Assembly: GCF_004114425.1 (NCBI RefSeq)
Contig: NZ_RDQF01000048.1
Coordinates: forward strand, 1 to 59,131
Direction: 5' to 3'
From: Bradyrhizobium vignae
Lineage (GTDB): Bacteria > Pseudomonadota > Alphaproteobacteria > Rhizobiales > Xanthobacteraceae
DNA: 59,131 bases
The notes under the pieces are model-generated. The model saw only the letters and a program-made list of their open reading frames with translations. It was not told the origin of the DNA and made no database searches. Position 1 is the first letter of the stretch; each line of letters begins with the position of its first letter. The position numbers and the translations under genes are program-made. Shown here one piece after another: positions 27,248-36,204 of the stretch.

Positions 27248-28495
27248 CTAGTCGTAATAGGCGAGCCGCACTCCGCTGAACTGCCAGCGGTGGTGCGGAT
27301 AGAAGAAATTACGATAGGTGATACGGCTGTGGCCTTGCGGAGTTGCAAGCGAGGAGCCGCGCAGCACCAGCTGGTTGACCATGAACTTGCCGTTGTACTC
27401 GCCGAGCGCGCCTTCGACGGCGCGGTAGCCGGGGTAGGGTGAGTAAGAACTGCGGGTCCATTGCCAGACGATGCCGAAGGCGTCGTTGAGCTGGCCAGCG
27501 CGGGCCGCGACCTCCCATTCCATCTCGGTCGGCAGGTGTTTGCCGGACCAGCGCGCGAACGCGTCGGCCTCATAGTAGCTGACATGGCAGACCGGCGCGT
27601 CGGGATCGACCGGCTTGAGGCCCGCGAGCGTCATCACCTGCCATGCACCATCGACTTCGCGCCAGTAGCCCGGGGCCTGCCAGTCTTCCTTGCTGGCCGC
27701 GGCAAAGCCGTCCATCAGCCAGAGGGTTGCGGTCCGGTAGCCGCCATCCTGCATGAAGTCGAGCCACTCCGCATTGGTGACCAGATTGCGGGCGATCTTG
27801 ACCGGACCGACGAGGGCGCGGTGCGCCGGCTTCTCATTGTCGAAATGGAAGCCGTCATCGACATGGCCGACGGTGTGTATGCCTTCCTTGAGCGTCAGCC
27901 AGTCATCGCCGCTGCGCGTTGCGGCCGGGAAGCGCCAGTCCGGGTCATAGGACGGGTAGATCGGGTTCTGCGCAAAGGCATGCAGGATGTCGGTGAACAT
28001 CAATTCTTGATGCTGCTGCTCGTGGTTGAGTCCGACCTCGACCAGAGGCGCCAAGGCCCGGAGCTTGTCCGCGCTCGCTTCGCGGAAGAATTTGACGACG
28101 GCGGCATCGACATATTTGCGGTAGGCGCCGACCTCGTCCGCGCTGGGACGGGTGATGTCGCCGCGATGATTGCGGGCATGTCGCGGGCCGGCGCTGACGT
28201 AATAGGAATTGAACAGGAACGCGAAATCGGGGTGGAAGGGCCGGTAGCCCACGGTGTGCTCGCCGAGCAGGAATTGCTCCCAGAACCAGGTGGTATGGGC
28301 CCGGTGCCATTTGGTGGGGCTGGCATCGGGCATGGACTGGATCTGCTGGTCCTCCGGCGACAGCGGCGCTGCCCGCCTTTCGGTCTCATTGCGGACGGCG
28401 AGAAAGGCGTCCCCAAGCCGCTGGGCGAGGTTGCCCGGGTCCGAGGACCGTGACGAAAGCGGGGGTGCGGCCGTAGCGGAGGCTGGTTTCGTCAC
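27248..28495 (-). CDS. egtB: Hercynine oxygenase EgtB (ergothioneine synthesis)
   Basis: 415 residues from a GTG at 28495 with GGAG six bases upstream. EgtB joins hercynine to a cysteine-containing donor with O2 to give the sulfoxide. The N-terminal DinB-like domain contains the iron-binding HEQQHQE motif (H158, H162, E164). The C-terminal half is an FGE-sulfatase domain (LPTEMEWEVAARAG, VWQWTRSSYSPYPG, LRGSSLATP, RITYRNFFYPHHRWQFSGVRLA). It is upstream of egtD. No egtA, egtC or egtE is in the window, which leaves open whether cysteine or gamma-glutamylcysteine is used. Confidence 0.94.
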   Translation of the reverse strand: MTKPASATAAPPLSSRSSDPGNLAQRLGDAFLAVRNETERRAAPLSPEDQQIQSMPDASPTKWHRAHTTWFWEQFLLGEHTVGYRPFHPDFAFLFNSYYVSAGPRHARNHRGDITRPSADEVGAYRKYVDAAVVKFFREASADKLRALAPLVEVGLNHEQQHQELMFTDILHAFAQNPIYPSYDPDWRFPAATRSGDDWLTLKEGIHTVGHVDDGFHFDNEKPAHRALVGPVKIARNLVTNAEWLDFMQDGGYRTATLWLMDGFAAASKEDWQAPGYWREVDGAWQVMTLAGLKPVDPDAPVCHVSYYEADAFARWSGKHLPTEMEWEVAARAGQLNDAFGIVWQWTRSSYSPYPGYRAVEGALGEYNGKFMVNQLVLRGSSLATPQGHSRITYRNFFYPHHRWQFSGVRLAYYD

Positions 28496-28784
28496 GTTTT
28501 TCTCCAGACAGGACAAGAGAACGTCGTTGGCGTTGCCCGGTTCCAAAACCAAGGTTCGTCCTAAATAGGGGCTCCGTTACGGTATGAAAGTCCTCTCCGG
28601 CGATGATATTGATGTCATCAGCCTATGGACCTGTTGGGCGCTGCACCGCCGCCAGGGGCCCGTCGCCGCCATTTTACTTTGGATGCACAACGGTTTGGGC
28701 TACATATATAGGCAGGTATCGGGTTAAAACGGCTGAGCCGGCCCGAAGCAATTGGTGAGGGCTCTGCCCCAGAAGGACACGGAT

Positions 28785-29111
28785 ATGAGCATCGCGGAAT
28801 TCATCGACAATGAAGTGAAGTCGAACGACGTGGTTCTTTTCATGAAGGGTACGCCGCAATTTCCGCAGTGCGGTTTCTCCGGCCAGGTCGTCCAGATCCT
28901 CGACCATATCGGTGTCGGCTATAAGGGCCTCAACGTCCTGGAATCCGCCGAGTTGCGCAACGGTATCAAGGAATACTCGAACTGGCCGACCATCCCGCAG
29001 CTCTACGTGAAGGGCGAATTCATCGGCGGTTGCGACATCGTCCGCGAGATGTTCCAGGCCGGCGAGTTGCAGCAGCTCTTCTCCGAAAAGGGCGTCGTCG
29101 TCGCGGCCTGA
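28785..29111 (+). CDS. grxD: Monothiol glutaredoxin, Grx4/GrxD type
   Basis: 108 residues. The active-site motif CGFS is at C29 (PQFPQCGFSGQVVQIL), with the glutathione-binding TIPQLYVKGEFIGGCDIVREM. It carries a 2Fe-2S cluster with glutathione and delivers it to target proteins, usually with BolA. In many alphaproteobacteria bolA and grxD are adjacent behind purL; here they are separated. A macro-domain gene starts 3 bases after its stop, suggesting coupled translation. Confidence 0.95.
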   Translation: MSIAEFIDNEVKSNDVVLFMKGTPQFPQCGFSGQVVQILDHIGVGYKGLNVLESAELRNGIKEYSNWPTIPQLYVKGEFIGGCDIVREMFQAGELQQLFSEKGVVVAA

Positions 29112-29114
29112 CAC

Positions 29115-29669
29115 GTGACCCTGCCGACGCGCCGGATTGGCAGCGCCGAGCTTGAGGTTATCGTCGCTGACATCACGACACTCGGCGTTGACGCCATCGT
29201 CAACGCCGCAAACAGGTCACTCCTCGGCGGGGGCGGCGTCGATGGTGCGATCCATCGGGCGGCCGGGCCCCAGCTTCTCGCTGAATGCCGCATGCCCCAC
29301 GGCTGCAAGACCGGCGACGCCAAGATCACCAGGGGGTACCGACTCAAGGCCGCCCATGTGATCCACACCGTCGGGCCGGTCTGGAACGGAGGCACCCAGG
29401 GCGAGGACGACCTGCTTGCCTCTTGCTATCGACGGTCGATGGAGCTGTGCGGCAAGCACAAGCTGACCTCGGTGGCCTTCCCCGCGATCTCGACCGGCAT
29501 TTATCGCTTCCCTGCCGCCCGGGCGGCCGATATCGCCGTGCGCACGACGATCGAAGGGCTCGCTTTAGCGCCAACCGTCGCTTGCGTGGTGTTCTGCTGC
29601 TTCTCCGAACCGAGCGCCAAGCTCCATGCTGATGCGCTTGCGCGACACAGCGGACCTTGTGCCGATTGA
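29115..29669 (+). CDS. Macro-domain protein (O-acetyl-ADP-ribose deacetylase type)
   Basis: 184 residues. The macro fold is marked by VIVADITTLGVDAIVNAANRS, GGGGVDGAIHRAAG (ADP-ribose phosphate loop) and SVAFPAISTGIYRFPAARAADIA. Members remove ADP-ribose or acetyl groups from ADP-ribosylated products. It resembles YmdB-like deacetylases. The GTG at 29115 is only 3 bases after the grxD stop. No DarT-type toxin is beside it, so a DarTG pair is not supported. Confidence 0.9.
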   Translation: MTLPTRRIGSAELEVIVADITTLGVDAIVNAANRSLLGGGGVDGAIHRAAGPQLLAECRMPHGCKTGDAKITRGYRLKAAHVIHTVGPVWNGGTQGEDDLLASCYRRSMELCGKHKLTSVAFPAISTGIYRFPAARAADIAVRTTIEGLALAPTVACVVFCCFSEPSAKLHADALARHSGPCAD

Positions 29670-29712
29670 GCTGGCCGGTACACTCCGCCGGACCATGTTC
29701 CGGGGAGGGCGT

Positions 29713-30999
29713 ATGATTTCACGATCTGGACTGCGCGCGCTAGCCTGCGGCGCGCTGGTGTCGCTTGGCGCGATCTCGATGGCGCGGGCGGAGGGCACCT
29801 ACGAGATTCCGGCCGGCGCGCATTTCAATCAGGAGAAGCTCGGCAGGATCAGCGAGTTCTTCAAGAACGAGGTCGCGACCGGCAAGATCGCCGGTGCAAA
29901 CGTGCTGATCCAGCAGCATGGCAAGCCGGTCTACCACGAAGTCTTCGGCGTACAGGACGTGGTCAGCAAGGCCCCGATCACGGACAAGACCATCTTCCGC
30001 CTGTTCTCGATGACCAAGGCAATCACCGCGGTGGTCGCGATGCAATTGCTCGAGGACGGCAAGATCAAGCTGGACGATCCTGTCTCGAAATACATTCCGT
30101 CCTTCGCCAATGTGAAGGTCGGCGTCGAGAAGAAGGCCGAGGACGGCACCAAGTCGCTCGAGCTGGTGCCGCCGAAGCGGGCGATGACCGTGCACGATCT
30201 GATGACGCACACCTCGGGCATCACCTATGGCTTCTACGGCGACAGCCTGGTCCGCAAGGCCTATCGCGAGGCCAACATCTATGCCGGCGATTTCGATCTT
30301 GCCGAGTTCGCCGAACGCATCGCCAAGCTGCCGCTGCACAACCAGCCGGGCGCGCTCTGGCAATACGGTCACTCCACCGATGTGCTGGCACGTGTGATGG
30401 AGGTCGCCGCCGGCAAGCCGCTGATCGACATCATGCGCGAGAAGCTGCTCGATCCTCTCGGCATGGTCGATACCGGCTTTTTCGTCACGGACCCCGAGAA
30501 GCAGAAGCTTCTGGCGCAGCCGTTGCCGAACGACGGCGATTTCCGCGTCGGCCGGATCAACGACCCGACGGTGAGCAAGAAAATCCAGTTCGCCAGCGGC
30601 GGCATGGTGACGACCATGGCGGATTATCGGCGCTTTGCGCAGATGCTGCTCAATGGCGGCACTCTCGAGGGCAAGACCATTCTCAAGCCCGAGACGTTCA
30701 AGCTGATGGTGACCGATCAAGTCGGCCCCGGCTCCGGCGTCGATCGTGATTATTTCTACTTCCCCGGCGACGGTTTTGGTTTCGGCCTCGGGCTCGCGGT
30801 GCGCACCGATCCCGGCAACGCCAAGCCGCCGCCGCCCGGCGATCTCGGCGAGCTGAAATGGGATGGCGCCTCCGGCTGCTATTTCGTGATCGACCCCAAA
30901 CAGGACATGTTCTTCGTGCTGCTGGAGCAGACCCCGACCGAGCGCCAGCGCGTGCAGCGAACATTGAAGCAGTTGGTTTATGAAGCCATGGAGAAATGA
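29713..30999 (+). CDS. Exported serine hydrolase, beta-lactamase/esterase class C family (copy 1)
   Basis: 428 residues with a signal peptide to about residue 25 (ending ARA). The family Ser-x-x-Lys motif is in FRLFSMTKAITAVVA, followed by DDPVSKYIPSF, the Tyr motif region WQYGHSTDVLARV and a C-terminal GFGFGLGLAVRTD and DGASGCYFVIDP. Such enzymes are esterases, peptidases or beta-lactamase relatives; the substrate is unknown. The next gene is a close paralog two bases away. ATG 29713 follows a GGGGAGGGC ribosome site. Confidence 0.87.
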   Translation: MISRSGLRALACGALVSLGAISMARAEGTYEIPAGAHFNQEKLGRISEFFKNEVATGKIAGANVLIQQHGKPVYHEVFGVQDVVSKAPITDKTIFRLFSMTKAITAVVAMQLLEDGKIKLDDPVSKYIPSFANVKVGVEKKAEDGTKSLELVPPKRAMTVHDLMTHTSGITYGFYGDSLVRKAYREANIYAGDFDLAEFAERIAKLPLHNQPGALWQYGHSTDVLARVMEVAAGKPLIDIMREKLLDPLGMVDTGFFVTDPEKQKLLAQPLPNDGDFRVGRINDPTVSKKIQFASGGMVTTMADYRRFAQMLLNGGTLEGKTILKPETFKLMVTDQVGPGSGVDRDYFYFPGDGFGFGLGLAVRTDPGNAKPPPPGDLGELKWDGASGCYFVIDPKQDMFFVLLEQTPTERQRVQRTLKQLVYEAMEK

Positions 31000-31000
31000 C

Positions 31001-32263
31001 ATGCGCGCGCGCCGCGGGTTCATCGCGGCGCTCGTTGTTCTCGTCTGGGTCGTCGGTGCGCAGGCCGGCTCCGAGCGACGCGCAGTCCGCACACTCTCCA
31101 CGGAAGGATTGGCGAAGGTTTCCGACTACATCCGGAGCGAGGTCGCGACCGGCAAGATCCCCGGTGCCATCCTGCTGCTCCAGCAACACGGCAAGCCGGT
31201 CTATTACGAGAATTTCGGCGTTCGCGACGTGGCCACCGAGATATCGATGGGCGCGGATACGATCTTCCGTCTCTATTCGATGTCGAAGCCGATCACATCA
31301 GTCGTGGCGATGATGCTGGTCGAAGAGGGCAGGCTTTCGCTCGACGATCCCGTGTCCAAATACATTCCGGCCTTTGCCGGCATGAAGGTGGGCATCGAGA
31401 CGAAAGCAGGGGACGGCAAGGTTTCGCTGACGCTCGCGCCGCAGGAACGCCCAGTCACGATCAAGGACCTTTTGCGCCACACCGCGGGGCTGCCTTACGG
31501 CTTTTACGGCGGTGGCCCGGTGCGCGAGCTCTTTGCCGCGGCCGACCTCTTCAACAGCGATCTTTCCAACGCCGACTTCGTCGCGAAGATCGCCACGCTG
31601 CCGCTCGCCGAGCAGCCAGGCACGGTGTGGGATTACGGCTTTGCCACCGATGTGCTCGGCCGCGTCGTCGAGGTGATCTCGGGCAAGAAGCTGCTCCAGT
31701 TCGAGAAGGAGCGGCTGCTCGATCCGCTCGGCATGAGCGAGACTGCGTTCTACGTTGCCGATCCCGCCAAGTTTGCACGTATCGCCGAACCGATGCCGGA
31801 GGACCGCAGGATCAGCCCGACGACCGAAATCCGCGACATCAGGAAACCGGTGAAATGGGAATCAGGCGGAGCCGGCATGGTCGGCACGGTGGGCGACTAC
31901 GCCCGCTTCGCGCAGATGCTGCTGAATGGCGGCACCATTGACGGCAGGCGCTATCTCAAAGCCGAGACGGTTGCGCTGATGGCGTCGGACCATATCGGCC
32001 CGGAGACTGGAATCGCACGCGACCAGAACTATTATCCGGGCGGCAGTTCCGGCTTCGGCCTTGGCTTCGCGGTGCGCACCTCTGTGCCGTCGGGAACGTC
32101 ATGGCCACTGGGCGAATACCGCTGGGACGGCGTCGGCGGCACGTTCTTCTTCATCGATCCCGAAGACGATCTGTTCGGGATCTTCATGGTGCAGACGCCC
32201 TCGCAGCGTGGCCGAATTCAACTCGACCTGAAGACGCTGATTTATCAGGCGATGGGACGGTGA
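31001..32263 (+). CDS. Exported serine hydrolase, beta-lactamase/esterase class C family (copy 2)
   Basis: 420 residues with a signal peptide (hydrophobic about 7-20). Ser-x-x-Lys is in FRLYSMSKPITSVVA; DDPVSKYIPAF, DYGFATDVLGRV and GFGLGFAVRT follow as in copy 1, with matching lengths. The two genes are a tandem duplication that has diverged. The start at 31001 lies one base after the copy 1 stop, so they are probably co-translated. Confidence 0.87.
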   Translation: MRARRGFIAALVVLVWVVGAQAGSERRAVRTLSTEGLAKVSDYIRSEVATGKIPGAILLLQQHGKPVYYENFGVRDVATEISMGADTIFRLYSMSKPITSVVAMMLVEEGRLSLDDPVSKYIPAFAGMKVGIETKAGDGKVSLTLAPQERPVTIKDLLRHTAGLPYGFYGGGPVRELFAAADLFNSDLSNADFVAKIATLPLAEQPGTVWDYGFATDVLGRVVEVISGKKLLQFEKERLLDPLGMSETAFYVADPAKFARIAEPMPEDRRISPTTEIRDIRKPVKWESGGAGMVGTVGDYARFAQMLLNGGTIDGRRYLKAETVALMASDHIGPETGIARDQNYYPGGSSGFGLGFAVRTSVPSGTSWPLGEYRWDGVGGTFFFIDPEDDLFGIFMVQTPSQRGRIQLDLKTLIYQAMGR

Positions 32264-32283
32264 AGCGGTCGCCTCCGGAAGCC

Positions 32284-32360
32284 CGGATGGAGCGGCAGCG
32301 CAATCCGGGGTTCTCACCGATGAAAGACTATCCCGGATTACGCTGCGCTCCTCCGGGCGA
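32284..32360. repeat. Palindromic repeat, CCCGGATTGCGCTGCGC type
   Basis: CCCGGATGGAGCGGCAGCGCAATCCGGG and ATCCCGGATTACGCTGCGCTCCTCCGGG are inverted relative to each other. It is related to the elements at 2112-2179 and 15225-15259. It lies between convergent genes. Confidence 0.65.
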
Positions 32361-32385
32361 TGGGAACTCACCTCGGCTACGGAAC

Positions 32386-33453
32386 CTACGCTCCCCGCAC
32401 GATTTCTCGCACGTATCCGATCGTCTCTTCGATCTGGCTCGCATCGACATCCAGATGGGTGCACGCGCGAATGCGGCCGTCCATCATCGCCAGCGTGACG
32501 CCGCGCTGGCGCAGGGCTGAGACCATTTTGTCGCCGGGAATGCCGGCGCCGTCCGGTTTGAAGAAGACGAGATTGGTCTCGGGCTCCTGCACCTCGATTC
32601 CTGCGATCTGCGATAGTCCGCGGGCGAGCGCGCGTGCATTGGCGTGGTCGTCGGCCAGGCGTTCGACGTGATGATCAAGCGCGTAGATGCAGGCTGCCGC
32701 GCAGACACCGGCCTGCCGCATCGAGCCGCCGAGGCGCTGCTTCCATTGCCACACCGCGTCGATGAAGGCGCGCGAGCCCGCGAGTACGCCGCCGATCGGC
32801 GCACCCAGGCCCTTCGAGAAATCGATCCAGGCCGAATCCCATCCCGCGGTCATATCGCGCGGGGAGATGCCGCTCGCCACGGTCGCATTGAGCAGGCGCG
32901 CGCCGTCCATGTGAGTGACGAGGCCGTGCTGCTTCGCGATCGCGACGATCTCGTCGAGCACCGCCTTCTTCCAGATCGTGCCGCCGCCGATATTGGCGGT
33001 CTGCTCGACGCTGACGACGGTCTGTGGCGGCTGGTAACGCGTGCGCGGGTGCAGCGCCTTGCGAAGAGTCTCCGGCGTGAACTGGCCATCGGGGCCCTTG
33101 AGCTGGGTGACCTGGAAGCCGCCGATCGCAGCATGCGCGCCGCCTTCGCGCGCGATGATGTGCGCGGTTTCGTGCGCGAGGATCTCGTCGCCGGGGCGGC
33201 AATGCACCAGCGTCGCGGTGACGTTGCACATCGTGCCCGAGGGCATGTAGACGGCAGCTTCCTTGCCGAGCAGATCTGCGACGCGCTCGCACAGCGCGTT
33301 CACGGTCGGATCGTCGCCGACCTGCTCGTCGCCGACCTCGGCGCGCGCCATCGCCTCGCGCATCGCCGCCGTCGGCTTGGTCTGCGTGTCCGAGAGCAGA
33401 TTGATGCGCACCGGCGGCGCCTTGGGATCGAGAGGGGGAGGGGTGTAGAGCAT
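32386..33453 (-). CDS. Low-specificity L-threonine aldolase family enzyme
   Basis: 355 residues. PLP-dependent cleavage of beta-hydroxy amino acids to glycine and an aldehyde is the family reaction. Visible: NLLSDTQTKPTAAMREAMARAEVGDEQVGDDPTVNALCERVADLLGKEAAV in segments at the N-terminus, HMDGARLLNA (PLP Asp), and the Schiff-base lysine K214 in DFSKGLGAP. The C-terminal domain is complete. It is on the same strand as rpsD but after the rpsD terminator. Confidence 0.9.
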   Translation of the reverse strand: MLYTPPPLDPKAPPVRINLLSDTQTKPTAAMREAMARAEVGDEQVGDDPTVNALCERVADLLGKEAAVYMPSGTMCNVTATLVHCRPGDEILAHETAHIIAREGGAHAAIGGFQVTQLKGPDGQFTPETLRKALHPRTRYQPPQTVVSVEQTANIGGGTIWKKAVLDEIVAIAKQHGLVTHMDGARLLNATVASGISPRDMTAGWDSAWIDFSKGLGAPIGGVLAGSRAFIDAVWQWKQRLGGSMRQAGVCAAACIYALDHHVERLADDHANARALARGLSQIAGIEVQEPETNLVFFKPDGAGIPGDKMVSALRQRGVTLAMMDGRIRACTHLDVDASQIEETIGYVREIVRGA

Positions 33454-33500
33454 GTGACGCCTCCTGAAGCATGACGGCCACTGAAGTGTGGCTCTTAAGT

Positions 33501-33525
33501 AAAAAGGCCCCGGCGAACCGGGGCC
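33501..33525 (-). terminator. Intrinsic terminator of rpsD
   Basis: GGCCCCGG (33506-33513), loop CGAA and CCGGGGCC (33518-33525) form a perfect 8-base stem. On the minus strand it ends in TTTTT (complement of 33501-33505). It lies 16 bases past the rpsD stop codon. Confidence 0.9.
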
Positions 33526-33541
33526 TTTCGATATTCAGTTC

Positions 33542-34159
33542 TTAGCGCGAATAGAATTCGACGACCAGATGCGGCTCCATCTGCACCGGGAACGGCACGT
33601 CGGAGAGGCCGGGGATACGGGTGTACTTCGCGGTCATCTTGCCGTGGTCGACTTCGAGATAGTCGGGGACTTCGCGCTCGGGAAGCTGGCTGGCTTCGAG
33701 CACATGCGCGAGCTGCTTGGAGGATTCCTTGACCTCGACCACGTCGCCGACCTTGAGCTGATAGCTCGAGATGTTGACCTTGCGGCCGTTCACCTTGACG
33801 TGGCCGTGGTTGATGAACTGGCGGGCGGCGAAGATCGTCGAGACGAACTTCGCGCGGTACACGACCGCGTCGAGACGGCGCTCGAGCAGGCCGATCAGGT
33901 TCTCGCCGGTGTCGCCCTTGAGGCGGCTCGCCTCGACATAGATGCCATGGAACTGGCGCTCGCTGATGTTGGCGTAATAGCCCTTCAGCTTCTGCTTGGC
34001 GCGGAGCTGCACACCGAAGTCGGAGAGCTTGCCCTTGCGACGCTGACCGTGCTGGCCGGGGCCGTACTCGCGGCGGTTCACGGGGCTCTTCGGGCGGCCC
34101 CAGATGTTCTGGCCCATACGGCGATCGATCTTGTACTTCGCCTCACTGCGCTTAGTCAT
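33542..34159 (-). CDS. rpsD: 30S ribosomal protein S4
   Basis: 205 residues, the normal length. S4 binds 16S rRNA early in 30S assembly. Signature stretches: MTKRSEAKYKIDRRMGQNIWG, NRREYGPGQHGQRRKGKLSDFG, and the S4 RNA-binding domain RRLDAVVYRAKFVSTIFAARQFINHGHVKVNG in pieces. The ATG at 34159 is preceded by GAAGAGGAC. It is a single gene here with its own terminator. No cysteine zinc site is seen at the N-terminus. Confidence 0.98.
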   Translation of the reverse strand: MTKRSEAKYKIDRRMGQNIWGRPKSPVNRREYGPGQHGQRRKGKLSDFGVQLRAKQKLKGYYANISERQFHGIYVEASRLKGDTGENLIGLLERRLDAVVYRAKFVSTIFAARQFINHGHVKVNGRKVNISSYQLKVGDVVEVKESSKQLAHVLEASQLPEREVPDYLEVDHGKMTAKYTRIPGLSDVPFPVQMEPHLVVEFYSR

Positions 34160-34280
34160 CGCGTCCTCTTCGGTTGCATGGTTTGAGGAAACGCGCCCTC
34201 CTGTGTGACGGGATGATCCCGGCACCGACAGGTCCGATCCCCAAAGCTTAAGGGATTTGACCACGGGTCGCGAAACGCTT

Positions 34281-34302
34281 CGCGGGCCGAAATCGGCCCG
34301 CG
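34281..34302. other. Hairpin upstream of rpsD
   Basis: CGCGGGCCGA and TCGGCCCGCG pair around two bases. It lies between the leftward acyltransferase-like gene and the rpsD start. It may end the former or lead the latter; no T-run is next to it on the minus strand. Confidence 0.5.
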
Positions 34303-34358
34303 AGCAGGCGGCTTTTAGGGGAGTTTGGGGCTGGCTGTCAATGCGATTGGCCCCGGAA

Positions 34359-35126
34359 TCAGCCCCTCACCGCCCAGACGGGCTTGGGGACGGCTGCCTG
34401 CAATTCGGCAGCGATTTCAGTGTTCAGGACCTGTTCCAGCCGGGTCAGGACCCTCGCGATCGGGGCGGCGTCGGTGACCCGGTGGTCCCAGCGGATCACG
34501 ACATGGATCGTTTGATCCGGCTCGACGAGCCCATAGCTGACGATAAAGGGGCCCGGTGTGATGGGGTGGAGCTCGCCGCCGCCATAGGCGGCCACCGAGC
34601 TCACCGCGAAGCTACCGAACCAGTTGCCGCGCTGGCGGCCGAAATTCAGGCCGATGGCCCAGGACAGGCGCCGCAGCGGCAGCGGCAGGCGGGTGGCCCG
34701 CATGATCTTGCGGAACATCGGGACATCAGCGACCGGGGCTGTCTTGCCGCGTCGGATTTCCGCATCGACCGCTGCCAGCGAAAGCGCCTCAGGAGCGGCG
34801 ATTCGCTGAGGCAGCACGCATTCCTCGCCATTCTCGATCCGGGCGATCGCGACCGTCGCCACGCTCTTCGGCAGCTCATAGAGGGCTGGCCAAGGCCATT
34901 TGGTGTAAACGGTGCGCAGGATCGGTTCGTCCCGTGCAACCAGGGCGAAAGCCTTGACGAATATCGCGGCCCACCCGGCGGGCGACGTTGCGCTTGCGCG
35001 GGCTTCCAGCACAGGACGGATATGGAGCGAACGGGATAGCGAAACGAAGGGCACGCCCATCGATGCATGCATGAGGTCGCAGATCAGACGGCGCCACGGT
35101 GAAATAGTCTTGGGCGTCCCGCGCAT
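34359..35126 (-). CDS. Stand-alone E2-type (2-oxoacid dehydrogenase) acyltransferase domain protein
   Basis: 255 residues. The fold of the catalytic domain of dihydrolipoamide acyltransferases (CAT-like) is suggested by PAGWAAIFVKAFALVARDEPILR, VATVAIARIE, and the C-terminal IVSYGLVEPDQTIHVVIRWDHRVTDAAPIARVLTRLEQ. The catalytic DHRxxDG motif appears as DHRVTDA: His and Asp are kept but Gly is Ala. There is no lipoyl or E3-binding domain, so it is not a normal E2. The substrate is unknown. It is between rpsD and an aldolase gene, all leftward. Confidence 0.7.
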   Translation of the reverse strand: MRGTPKTISPWRRLICDLMHASMGVPFVSLSRSLHIRPVLEARASATSPAGWAAIFVKAFALVARDEPILRTVYTKWPWPALYELPKSVATVAIARIENGEECVLPQRIAAPEALSLAAVDAEIRRGKTAPVADVPMFRKIMRATRLPLPLRRLSWAIGLNFGRQRGNWFGSFAVSSVAAYGGGELHPITPGPFIVSYGLVEPDQTIHVVIRWDHRVTDAAPIARVLTRLEQVLNTEIAAELQAAVPKPVWAVRG

Positions 35127-35355
35127 TGGTCTCCGGTTCCCAGGGATGAAAGATCAAAATATGTGCGGCGAGCGGGGGGCCCGCCCGCTCGCTCTAGCAC
35201 GAACCAACCCGCTTGGGGCCGGTCGGTTCGCCGCATCAGGACATCGCCAGTCTGGTCTTGATGACGGCGTAAAAATAAACGATGTCAATGATTTAGCTCT
35301 TGATTGGGCGATCCCGGCGGCGCAGCAGGTCCCGGCAATACGTCAATCGGCTTGT

Positions 35356-36129
35356 TCAGCGCCTAATCCCATCGAAAGCCGCCATGATGCCGCGCTGGAA
35401 CAGTGACCAGTCGAAGCCGAGCGCGATCGCGCGGTAGCCACGGTCGATCAGGGCATTGGCCTGGTCGGCGGTACGCGCCACGCCGCCGATCGGCACGCCG
35501 CTTCGGAGGATGCCGGCCTCGGCGCGCGCGACCAGCTCCAGCAATTCCGGATCGTCCATCTGGCCGCGCTTGTTGATGGAGGTGGCGAGATCGCCGGGGC
35601 CGATCACGGCGACGTCGATGCCTGGTGTCGCCATGATCTCGTCGATGCGGTTGACGGCCTCGACATGCTCGATCGTGACCATGCAGATCATCTCGTCGTC
35701 GACGCTGGCCATGTAATCCGGCATCGACTGGCCCCAGCGGAACGGTGCGTGGAAGGGCCCCCAGAGCCGGTCGCCGCGTGGCGGGTAGCGTACGCTGCGT
35801 ACCGCCTTCTCGGCTTCGGCGCGGTTGGTGATCATCGGGAAGTTGATGCCGAACGCGCCGATGTCCATCGGAGCTTTCGCGAGCCACGGCTCGTTCGCGG
35901 CGATCCGTACCAACGGCGTGCATGGCGTGCCCGTCGTCGCCGCGATCATCGCATGCGCTTCGGTGAGCCCGATCGGGCCATGTTCGAGATCGACGATGAT
36001 CCAGTCGAGCGAGCGCGCCATGATCTGCACCATCTGCACGCTCGGGATGGTCGCGATCGCGCCGAAGGCGGGACGGCCCTCGCTCCATATTTGGCGGAGG
36101 CGATTGAGCGGCTTTGCGGGGACCGACAT
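35356..36129 (-). CDS. HpcH/HpaI-type aldolase
   Basis: 257 residues. Metal-dependent class II pyruvate aldolases of this family cleave 2-keto-4-hydroxy acids. Features: RPAFGAIATIPSVQMVQIMARSLDWIIVDLEHGPIG, TPLVRI, FGINFPMITNRAEAEKAV, CMVTIEHVEAVNRID (metal Glu) and VAVIGPGDLATSI (metal Asp). The substrate is not readable. About 75 bases separate its start from the 3' end of murI on the same strand. Confidence 0.9.
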   Translation of the reverse strand: MSVPAKPLNRLRQIWSEGRPAFGAIATIPSVQMVQIMARSLDWIIVDLEHGPIGLTEAHAMIAATTGTPCTPLVRIAANEPWLAKAPMDIGAFGINFPMITNRAEAEKAVRSVRYPPRGDRLWGPFHAPFRWGQSMPDYMASVDDEMICMVTIEHVEAVNRIDEIMATPGIDVAVIGPGDLATSINKRGQMDDPELLELVARAEAGILRSGVPIGGVARTADQANALIDRGYRAIALGFDWSLFQRGIMAAFDGIRR

Positions 36130-36204
36130 GTGATGACCTGCGCAGAGATGACGACGGAGCCTAGCAGCGCGCCGCCGGGGCGCAAGGTTAACCGGGGCAC
36201 AAGG

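Noticed and set aside
29115..29669. DarTG toxin-antitoxin
   Set aside because: Only a macro domain is present. Its upstream neighbour is grxD and its downstream neighbour a serine hydrolase; there is no DarT.
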